A DNA stretch of 46,354 nt from an uncultured Prevotellaceae bacterium. GTDB lineage: Bacteria > Bacteroidota > Bacteroidia > Bacteroidales > Bacteroidaceae. The stretch's first letter is position 1, and every line of letters begins with the position of its first letter. The translations under genes were made by a program, and so were the position numbers. The notes below the pieces were generated by a model, which was given only the letters and a program-made list of their open reading frames with translations, ran no database searches and was not told the DNA's origin. Below, in pieces: positions 40,955 to 46,354 of the stretch. The stretch is taken from positions 1 through 46,354 of the forward strand of contig CACYNE010000019.1 in NCBI GenBank assembly GCA_902775605.1, written 5' to 3'.

Positions 40955-42415
40955 ATGAGTAAAATTCAGAATCTGAACCCTCAGTGCATCTGGAAGAACT
41001 TCTACGCACTGACACAAGTCCCACGTCCCAGCGGACACCTCGAGAAAATCCAGCAGTTCCTGCTTGACTTCGGTAAGCAGTGCGGCATCTATGCCGTGAA
41101 GGACCCTGCCGGCAACATCCATTTCCGCAAGCCCGCCACACCAGGCATGGAGAACAAGAAAGGCGTGATCCTGCAGGCCCACATGGACATGGTGCCACAG
41201 AAGACGCCCGAGTCAACACATAATTTCGAGACCGACCCCATCCAGCCCTGGATTGACGGCGAATGGGTGAAGGCCAAGGGCACCACACTGGGTGCCGACA
41301 ATGGTCTTGGCGTGGCTGCCATCATGGCCATCATGGAGGACAAGACACTGAAGCACGGTCCCATCGACGCTCTCATCACTGCCGACGAGGAGACGGGTAT
41401 GTATGGTGCCAACGACCTGCCCGAGGGCGAGTTGCAGGGCGACATCCTGATGAACCTCGACTCTGAGCACTGGGGCAAGTTTGTCATCGGCTCGGCTGGT
41501 GGCATCGACGTCACCGCTACTCTCGACTATAAAGAAGCCGACACCGACACCGAGGATGTTGCCGTTCGCCTGACGGTGAAGAACCTACGCGGCGGACACT
41601 CAGGACTGGAGATTCATGAGGGTCGCGGCAATGCCAACAAACTGATGGTGCAGATGGTGCGCGAGGCCATCGAGGAGCTGGACGCCCGTCTGGCGGCCTG
41701 GCACGGAGGCAACATGCGCAACGCCATCCCCTTCAAGGCTGAGACCATCCTCACCCTGCCCAAGGAGAACATCGAGGCCATCAAGGAACTGGCTGAAGAC
41801 TGGAAGGAGACCTTCAACGACGAGTTCAAGCTCATCGAGCCTCAAGGCATCGAGGTCATCGTCGAGGAGGTAGAGACACCCAAAACCGAGATTCCCGTGG
41901 AGATACAGGACAACATCGTCGATGCCATCTATGCTTGTCACGACGGCGTCATCCGCTTCATCCCCGCCTACCCCAACGTGGTGGAGACCTCTTCTAACCT
42001 CGCCATCATCGACATCGAGGGCGGCAAGGCCAGCATCAAGATTCTGGCTCGCTCAAGTCGTGAGGACATGAAGGACTATGTGGTCAACACCCTGGCAAGC
42101 AGCTTCTCAATGGCTGGCATGAAGGTGGAGACGGCAGGCAGCTACGGCGGCTGGGATCCCAACCCCAATTCTGAGATTCTGCACCTGCTGCTCAAGGAAT
42201 ATAAGGAACTCTTCGGCGAGGACGGCATCATCCAGGTGGATCATGCTGGATTGGAGTGCTCTGTCATCCTGGGCAAGTATCCTTGGCTCGACGTCGTCAG
42301 CCTCGGTCCCACCATGAAGTCGCCTCACACCACTACCGAGCGCGCCCTCATTGCCACAGTGGAGCCCTTCTGGACACTGCTGAAGAAGACCCTCGAGGAC
42401 ATTCCTGAGAAGTAA
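40955..42415 (+). CDS. pepD: aminoacyl-histidine dipeptidase (peptidase D, M20 family)
   Basis: The 486-residue protein is full length for PepD. Metal ligands and catalytic residues are visible: LQAHMDMVPQK (His and the catalytic Asp), GTTLGADNGLGVAA (bridging Asp), ADEETGMYGA (catalytic Glu and metal Glu) and NLDSEHWG (Asp ligand). The distal His ligand lies near the C-terminus in GPTMKSPHTTTERA. It cleaves Xaa-His dipeptides such as carnosine and several other dipeptides in the cytoplasm with two zinc ions. The dimerisation domain sits between residues ~200-400. Confidence 0.96.
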   Translation: MSKIQNLNPQCIWKNFYALTQVPRPSGHLEKIQQFLLDFGKQCGIYAVKDPAGNIHFRKPATPGMENKKGVILQAHMDMVPQKTPESTHNFETDPIQPWIDGEWVKAKGTTLGADNGLGVAAIMAIMEDKTLKHGPIDALITADEETGMYGANDLPEGELQGDILMNLDSEHWGKFVIGSAGGIDVTATLDYKEADTDTEDVAVRLTVKNLRGGHSGLEIHEGRGNANKLMVQMVREAIEELDARLAAWHGGNMRNAIPFKAETILTLPKENIEAIKELAEDWKETFNDEFKLIEPQGIEVIVEEVETPKTEIPVEIQDNIVDAIYACHDGVIRFIPAYPNVVETSSNLAIIDIEGGKASIKILARSSREDMKDYVVNTLASSFSMAGMKVETAGSYGGWDPNPNSEILHLLLKEYKELFGEDGIIQVDHAGLECSVILGKYPWLDVVSLGPTMKSPHTTTERALIATVEPFWTLLKKTLEDIPEK

Positions 42416-42426
42416 CAATTGGGGAA

Positions 42427-42490
42427 TTAAGAGTTAAGAATTAAGAAAAAATGTCTTTCGGCGAAAATTTTCTTAACTCTTAACTCTTAA
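42427..42490 (+). terminator. long hairpin terminator after pepD
   Basis: Two 23-bp arms (42427-42449 and 42468-42490) built from repeated TTAAGAG/TTAAGAA units pair with one mismatch around an 18-nt loop. The downstream sequence is T-rich. It isolates pepD from the corA transcript, whose promoter follows directly. Confidence 0.7.
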
Positions 42491-42507
42491 TTCTTAATTA
42501 TTATTCG

Positions 42508-42515
42508 TACTTTTG
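42508..42515 (+). promoter_or_regulatory. -7 box (TACTTTTG) of corA with a ~240-nt leader
   Basis: TACTTTTG predicts a start near 42522. The corA ATG follows only at 42763, far longer than other leaders in this window. The leader holds a short ORF (42544-42579) and several hairpins. Confidence 0.65.
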
Positions 42516-42543
42516 CACCCGAAAACCAAAATATTATTTAATT

Positions 42544-42579
42544 ATGGACGATTACCCGGCGGAAAATAACAAACGTTAG
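42544..42579 (+). CDS. possible 11-codon corA leader peptide (MDDYPAENNKR)
   Basis: ATG-GAC-GAT-TAC-CCG-GCG-GAA-AAT-AAC-AAA-CGT-TAG begins 22 bases after the predicted transcript start. The acidic residues and early proline resemble leaders known to sense Mg2+ through ribosome behaviour, such as MgtL (acidic and proline-rich N-terminus). A hairpin (AGGGGATAGC with GCTAATCCTCT) follows directly. A chance frame is possible; the acidic start, position and downstream magnesium channel make it worth noting. Confidence 0.4.
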   Translation: MDDYPAENNKR

Positions 42580-42656
42580 GCCAGGGGATAGCGAGCAAGG
42601 CTGCTAATCCTCTTGCCGCTAAATTGGTTGTTGGCTGTTGCTGTTTGCTGTTACTC

Positions 42657-42745
42657 TTAGCTGTTAGCAATTAGCTCTTAGCCAGAACCACAAAAAAAGC
42701 CAAAAGCCAAAAGCTAACAGCCAACAGCTAATGGCTAACAGCTAA
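42657..42745 (+). repeat. inverted repeat of AGCTAACAGC-type simple sequence in the corA leader
   Basis: 42657-42681 and 42721-42745 are complementary at 22 of 25 positions. Between them lie repeats of GCCAAAA. The unit GCTAACAGC recurs several times. The structure ends 17 bases before the corA ATG and could mask its start when folded. Confidence 0.7.
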
Positions 42746-42762
42746 AAAAACGGATTAGCACA

Positions 42763-43689
42763 ATGAAGACCTACTGGAACACCCAAGAGGGGCTGAACCA
42801 GCTCACAGAGTGGCAGCCCAATTGCTGGATACAAGTGACGTGTCCAACCGAAGACGACCAGCGCCAGCTGGAAGAGAAGTTCGGCATACCCGATTATTTT
42901 ATCAGCGACATCAGCGATACCGATGAGAGAGCCCGTTATGAATATGACGATGGCTGGATGCTCATCATCCTCCGTATTCCCTACGTCAAAGAGGTTCGCT
43001 CGCGCACACCCTATACCACCGTGCCCTTGGGCATCATCCATAAGCGCGATGTCACCATCACCGTGTGTTATTACGAGACCAACATGATGATCGACTTCGT
43101 GAGCTATCAGCAGAAGCGCGGCGTGGGATTCACAGACCATGTAGATATGATCTTCCGCTTGTTCCTGTCGTCGGCAGTGTGGTACCTGAAACGACTGAAG
43201 CAGATCAACTCGCTCATCGACAAGGCAAAGCGCAACCTGGATCAGGACGTGAACAACGAGAGCCTGATTGGCCTGTCGCGCCTGCAGGACTCGCTGACCT
43301 ACTTCCAGACATCCATCCGTGGCAACGAGACGCTGCTGTCAAAGCTGAAGTTCAAGTTGCAGATTGACGAGTTGGACGCCGACCTTATCGAGGACGTCAA
43401 CATCGAGATGGCGCAGGCACGCGAAACGACCAGCATCTACTCCGACATCCTGGAATCGACGATGGACACCTATAGCAGCATCATCAACAACAACATGAAC
43501 ACGGTGATGCGTACGCTCACATCCGTCACCATCATCATGATGTTCCCCACCCTCATCGCCTCTCTCTTTGGCATGAACCTGGTCAACGGCATGGAGCAAA
43601 ACACCTACGGATTCATCTTTGCCCTCTTCATTTCTATTGGTGTTTCTGGCGCTGCATGGTGGTTCTTCCGCCATAAAAGACTGATTTAA
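42763..43689 (+). CDS. corA: CorA-type magnesium/cobalt channel
   Basis: The 308-residue protein has the CorA layout: an N-terminal alpha/beta domain, a long helix, and two C-terminal membrane segments with the diagnostic FGMNLVNGME pore motif between them (YGMNF in the classic form). TM1 (VTIIMMFPTLIASLFGMNL) and TM2 (YGFIFALFISIGVSGAAWWFF) are clear. CorA forms a pentameric channel that brings Mg2+ across the inner membrane. The upstream 240-nt leader suggests control at the RNA level. It is transcribed alone. Confidence 0.95.
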   Translation: MKTYWNTQEGLNQLTEWQPNCWIQVTCPTEDDQRQLEEKFGIPDYFISDISDTDERARYEYDDGWMLIILRIPYVKEVRSRTPYTTVPLGIIHKRDVTITVCYYETNMMIDFVSYQQKRGVGFTDHVDMIFRLFLSSAVWYLKRLKQINSLIDKAKRNLDQDVNNESLIGLSRLQDSLTYFQTSIRGNETLLSKLKFKLQIDELDADLIEDVNIEMAQARETTSIYSDILESTMDTYSSIINNNMNTVMRTLTSVTIIMMFPTLIASLFGMNLVNGMEQNTYGFIFALFISIGVSGAAWWFFRHKRLI

Positions 43690-43756
43690 GCACCCAAAAC
43701 GAAAAAAAACGTCAAATAATTAGGTCAATTAAATTATTTTAAGTAATTTTGAAGCC

Positions 43757-43764
43757 TAATTTTG
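43757..43764 (+). promoter_or_regulatory. -7 box (TAATTTTG) of the DUF349 gene
   Basis: TAATTTTG at 43757-43764, 36 bases before the ATG at 43800. A second TAATTTTG at 43744-43751 is an alternative. Confidence 0.55.
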
Positions 43765-43799
43765 TACATATCAATCGAATCAGTAACTAAAACAGTTAA

Positions 43800-45614
43800 A
43801 TGATGGACTCTCAAGACAACATCCTCGAACAGGGGAAACAAGAAGAAGTAATCCAGGCAGCTACGACTCCTGAAGTAGAAACCAGCGCAAAAGAAGAAGC
43901 TCCCCGCAAGGTCTATGAAACCAAGAAGGAGGTGCTCGATCGCGTCAAGGAGTTAGCTCATGGCGAGGAGGCACCACAGAAGGACGAAGTGGAATATCTG
44001 AAGACGGCCTTCTATAAATTGCACATTGCCGCACGCGAAGCCCAGCTCAAGGAATATCTGGACGCAGGCGGCGATCCAGAAGCCTATCAGATTACTCCCG
44101 ACCAGGACGAGGAAGTGTTTAAGGCCGAGATGGGCGTCATCAAGGAACGCCGTCAGCAACTGTTCCGCGAACAGGAGGCTGAGAAGGAAGAGAACCTCAA
44201 GAAGAAGCTCAATATCATTGAAAAGATAAAGGCTATGGTCACCTCGCCCGAGGAGGCCAGCAAGACCTATCAGGAGTTCAAGACCCTGCAGCAGGAGTGG
44301 CGCGATATCAAGGCCGTTCCTGCCGAGAAGGCCAACGAGCTGTGGCGCAGCTATCAGCTCTATGTGGAGCAGTTCTACGACCTGCTGAAACTGAACAGCG
44401 AGGCCCGCGAGCTGGACTTCAAGAAGAACCTGGAAGCCAAGACCCATCTGTGCGAGGCTGCCGAGAAGCTGGCCGACGAGGAGGATGTCATCAGCGCCTT
44501 CCACCAGTTGCAGAAGCTGCATCAGGAGTATCGCGAGATTGGTCCCGTGAGCAAGGAACTGCGTGAGGAAATCTGGCAGCGCTTCAAGGCCGCATCTACC
44601 GTCATCAACAAGCGCCACCAGCAGCACTTCGACGACCTCAGGGCTCGCGAGGAGGACAACCTCCAGAAGAAGACCGTGCTCTGCGAGAAGGTCGAGGCCA
44701 TCAACACCGAAGAGAACAAGAACAGTGCCGACTGGGAGCGTCACACCCAGGATATCATCAACATCCAGACGGAGTGGAAGACCATCGGCTTTGCTCCGCA
44801 GAAGATGAACGTGAAGATCTTTGAGCGTTTCCGCGCTGCTTGCGACACCTTCTTTGCACGCAAGGCTGAGTACTTCAAGAACATGAAGGATGCCTACAAG
44901 GAGAACGCCGAGAAGAAGCGCACCCTCATCGAAAAGGCCAAGGCCCTGCAGGACAGCACCGAATGGAAGTCAACCAGCGACAAGCTCATCGCCCTGCAGA
45001 AGGAATGGAAGACCATCGGCATGGTGCCCAAGAAACTGGGCGACCAGCTGTGGGAGGAGTTCCTCGCCGCCTGCAACAAGTTCTTCGAGGCCCGCAACGC
45101 CGCTGGCGCAGGACAGCGCAACGAGGAGCGCGACAACCTGGAGAAGAAGCGCGGCGTCATCGAGCGCCTGAAGGCTGCTGCCGAAGAGGCTGGCGACAAT
45201 CTGCAGGAGAAGGTGCAGAAACTGGTGGAGGAATACAACGCCATAGGTCACGTGCCTTACAAGGAGAAGGACAAGCTCTATCAGGAGTACCACGCCGTGC
45301 TCGACAAGCTCTATAAGGAACTCAACATCAACGTGGCCAAGAAGCGCCTCAACAAGTTCAAGGACAACCTGAAGCAGGTGGCCGAGCGTGGCGAGGATGC
45401 CCTGAGCAACGAGCGCCAGCGTCTGCTCCGTCAGTATGAGAACCTGAAGCAGGAGATTCAGACCTACGAGAACAACCTGGGCTTCCTCACTGCCAGCAGC
45501 AAGAAGGGCAACAGCCTCATCGAGGAGATGAATCGCAAGATCCAGAAACTCAAGGACGACATGCAGTTGGTCAAGGAGAAAATCAAGGCCATCGATGCCG
45601 AGAACAGAGAATAA
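43800..45614 (+). CDS. DUF349 repeat coiled-coil protein
   Basis: The 604-residue protein consists of five to six repeats of the DUF349 unit: EWRDIKAVPAEKANELWRSYQ, EYREIGPVSKELREEIWQRFKAA, EWKTIGFAPQKMNVKIFERFRAAC, EWKTIGMVPKKLGDQLWEEFLAAC and EYNAIGHVPYKEKDKLYQEYH. Each joins a W.x.IG.VP turn to a basic helix. The protein is soluble, acidic at its start and highly helical. Members are conserved in Bacteroidota and other bacteria with no established biochemical role. It has its own promoter and a strong terminator downstream. Confidence 0.93.
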   Translation: MMDSQDNILEQGKQEEVIQAATTPEVETSAKEEAPRKVYETKKEVLDRVKELAHGEEAPQKDEVEYLKTAFYKLHIAAREAQLKEYLDAGGDPEAYQITPDQDEEVFKAEMGVIKERRQQLFREQEAEKEENLKKKLNIIEKIKAMVTSPEEASKTYQEFKTLQQEWRDIKAVPAEKANELWRSYQLYVEQFYDLLKLNSEARELDFKKNLEAKTHLCEAAEKLADEEDVISAFHQLQKLHQEYREIGPVSKELREEIWQRFKAASTVINKRHQQHFDDLRAREEDNLQKKTVLCEKVEAINTEENKNSADWERHTQDIINIQTEWKTIGFAPQKMNVKIFERFRAACDTFFARKAEYFKNMKDAYKENAEKKRTLIEKAKALQDSTEWKSTSDKLIALQKEWKTIGMVPKKLGDQLWEEFLAACNKFFEARNAAGAGQRNEERDNLEKKRGVIERLKAAAEEAGDNLQEKVQKLVEEYNAIGHVPYKEKDKLYQEYHAVLDKLYKELNINVAKKRLNKFKDNLKQVAERGEDALSNERQRLLRQYENLKQEIQTYENNLGFLTASSKKGNSLIEEMNRKIQKLKDDMQLVKEKIKAIDAENRE

Positions 45615-45635
45615 TCCCTAAACTCTATAACATAA

Positions 45636-45666
45636 TAGGCGGTCGCTTTTGCAACCGCCTTTTTTG
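45636..45666 (+). terminator. intrinsic terminator after the DUF349 gene
   Basis: AGGCGGT and ACCGCCT form the stem, followed by T6. The 7-bp GC-rich stem makes it the clearest terminator in this region. Confidence 0.85.
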
Positions 45667-45729
45667 TTGGAAACGTGGTGAAGTGAATATCCCAGATTTA
45701 GCCATACGAAAGTAAAAAACGGAATTATT

Positions 45730-45761
45730 GATACAACGTATCGAAAAAAGTTGTATCTTTG
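45730..45761 (+). promoter_or_regulatory. antitoxin promoter overlapped by a perfect 8-bp inverted repeat
   Basis: GATACAAC (45730-45737) and GTTGTATC (45750-45757) are perfect inverted repeats, 12 bp apart. The second arm overlaps the -7 box TATCTTTG (45754-45761). This is the position of an autoregulatory operator of a toxin-antitoxin operon. Confidence 0.65.
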
Positions 45762-45772
45762 CAGCAAGAATA

Positions 45773-45916
45773 ATGCGCAAGCTCGTTGCCGAGAAGGAGG
45801 ATCCCACCTTGATGACCAAGGAAGAATTCTTCGCAAAGATTGAGCGTGCAGAGAAACAACCAGGCAAGAGTTTCGCAAGTGTTGACGAGCTCGACCAATA
45901 CATACGCAGTTTATGA
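45773..45916 (+). CDS. small antitoxin-like protein of a decayed toxin-antitoxin pair
   Basis: The 47-residue protein starts at ATG 45773, 11 bases after the -7 box. The in-frame start at 45728 lies in the operator and is rejected. MTKEEFFAKIERAEKQPGKSFASVDELDQYIRSL resembles the C-terminal half of small Bacteroidota antitoxins. The N-terminal DNA-binding part is short or missing (MRKLVAEKEDPTL), so it may itself be truncated. Its stop overlaps the next start (ATGA, 45913-45916), as in many RelE/ParE operons. No certain family assignment is possible. Confidence 0.6.
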   Translation: MRKLVAEKEDPTLMTKEEFFAKIERAEKQPGKSFASVDELDQYIRSL

Positions 45917-45960
45917 GCCAATATAAGGTTATCATCAAAGAAGAAGCGCAAGAAGACCGA
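45913..45960 (+). pseudogene. 5' remnant of a RelE/ParE-type toxin gene
   Basis: The start MSQYKVIIKEEAQED fits the opening strand and helix of RelE/ParE toxins. After about 15 codons, family similarity stops and the sequence continues into a perfect terminator hairpin (45954-45984) and pyrimidine-rich DNA. The rest of the toxin is absent, although the frame stays open by chance. The deletion removes the toxic activity and leaves the antitoxin alone. Confidence 0.6.
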
Positions 45961-45988
45961 CACCTCGCAATGAGATGTCGGTCTTTTT
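45954..45988 (+). terminator. intrinsic terminator directly behind the toxin remnant
   Basis: Perfect 9-bp stem (AGACCGACA with TGTCGGTCT, 13-nt loop) followed by T5. It may also serve the gene on the opposite strand. Confidence 0.8.
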
Positions 45989-45989
45989 A

Positions 45990-46060
45990 CATTCCTCCTT
46001 CCACCTTCCTCTTTCCACCCTCCTCTTTCCACCCTCCTCTTTCCTCTCTCCTCTTTTTCA
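45990..46060. repeat. polypyrimidine low-complexity tract (purine-rich on the minus strand)
   Basis: Imperfect repeats of CTCCTCTTTCCACC occupy most of the stretch behind the terminator. I see no gene or regulatory box in it. It lies just past the 3' end of the leftward partial gene. Confidence 0.7.
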
Positions 46061-46093
46061 CACTCCAATGCAACTGGTGGTGCCCAGGTTCAC

Positions 46094-46354
46094 TTAGTTC
46101 TCAGGATCCTCGGTGTCGTTACCTCCTCCGCCTTGGTTACCTCCGCCTTGGTTCTCTCCTCCCTCGGAAGGGCTGGGGGTGGGTCCCTGGTTGCCGCCAG
46201 TGTTCTCCAGCTCGTCCTCCACGCTTCCATCGTCGGCCGAGGTGACGCGCTTGATTTCCTTGCCATCCTTGTCGTAGCAGGTGATCTGGACGGCGGTTTT
46301 CGAGAGCTCCTCCTTCAGTTCGGTGTTGGGCGTGAAGATGATGCGGCGGCTCGA
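46094..46354 (-). CDS. C-terminal end of an unidentified protein with Gly/Asn/Gln-rich tail (partial)
   Basis: An 86-codon frame runs off the right edge and ends at TAA 46094-46096. It reads SRRIIFTPNTELKEELSKTAVQITCYDKDGKEIKR, then a flexible tail of PTPSPSEGG, GGENQGGGNQGGG and NDTEDPEN. The structured part resembles the C-terminal beta domain of Bacteroidota HU-related/DUF4469 proteins, but only a short piece is visible, so the identification is tentative. The tail is low complexity and probably disordered. Confidence 0.65.
   Translation of the reverse strand, partial: SSRRIIFTPNTELKEELSKTAVQITCYDKDGKEIKRVTSADDGSVEDELENTGGNQGPTPSPSEGGENQGGGNQGGGGNDTEDPEN

Noticed and set aside
42530-42620. 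cobalamin, fluoride, THF or ZTP riboswitch upstream of corA
   Set aside because: None of the conserved core sequences of these classes could be found.
42515-42762. M-box (ykoK) magnesium riboswitch upstream of corA
   Set aside because: A GTTAGG-type start is present, but the conserved GAGGCTCCT and GCTGC-GCCC elements and the overall length do not fit.
45990-46245. long reading frame continuing from the toxin remnant
   Set aside because: It crosses a perfect terminator and a pyrimidine repeat tract and gives no protein-like sequence.
1-46354. tRNA, rRNA or CRISPR elements
   Set aside because: No T-loop or acceptor-stem pattern, no rRNA-like sequence and no repeat-spacer array was found. 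The 22-bp array at 10486 has no spacer variation of CRISPR type.

Overview
The window looks like a chromosomal segment of a Bacteroidota bacterium, most likely a Prevotella-like member of the Bacteroidales. Most genes are preceded by the TAnnTTTG -7 box typical of that phylum and almost none by a Shine-Dalgarno sequence. Family content fits as well: C10 (streptopain-type) peptidase, GH43 enzymes, DUF4380, CGDDDD lipoproteins, an HU-like protein with VapE, DUF349, and C-terminal tails of the type YDLQGR...KGIYI..GKK. No tRNA, rRNA, CRISPR array, integrase or transposase was seen.

Left accessory region (1-11,050). A leftward operon (4889 to beyond base 1) encodes an XRE regulator, an AlbA_2/HATPase protein, two 5-methylcytosine DNA methyltransferases and the N-terminal part of an McrB-like ATPase. 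This is the gene set of a LlaJI/BsuMI-type restriction-modification system, with the nuclease subunit expected off the left edge. Next come a frameshifted low-molecular-weight phosphatase, a CDF cation exporter and a metallo-beta-lactamase/rubredoxin fusion, the three together flanked by two copies of a divergent promoter block. An HU-like protein and a VapE-like P-loop ATPase follow. Upstream of vapE lies an array of four near-palindromes at an exact 22-bp period. This stretch is gene-poor and holds several candidate small RNAs and a gene remnant.

Middle (11,050-26,120). Hotdog thioesterase, glycerate kinase, a TPR/SpoIIE phosphatase, a small AlbA_2 protein, an alpha/beta-hydrolase remnant, a secreted C10 cysteine protease, an SH3b protein, a large secreted protein with four related beta-rich modules, and a tightly overlapping cluster (Sel1, unknown, MORN, YwqG/DUF1963) that resembles immunity or contact-dependent accessory gene sets.

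Carbohydrate block (26,160-32,750). A protein with two GH43 catalytic domains, a DUF4380 protein and a GH43-CBM6 protein suggest arabinose/xylose-containing glycan breakdown, without SusC/SusD genes in view.

Right, mostly core region (32,960-46,354). MATE exporter, secreted cyclophilin, RsmA (KsgA), a tandem lipoprotein pair (one frameshifted), a membrane-anchored AraC regulator, a flippase-like membrane protein, PepD, CorA, a DUF349 protein, a decayed toxin-antitoxin locus, and the C-terminal end of an unidentified protein. Intergenic gaps here contain two candidate non-coding RNAs (35,039-35,312 and 38,275-38,599) and a long structured corA leader with an 11-codon acidic/proline-containing leader ORF.
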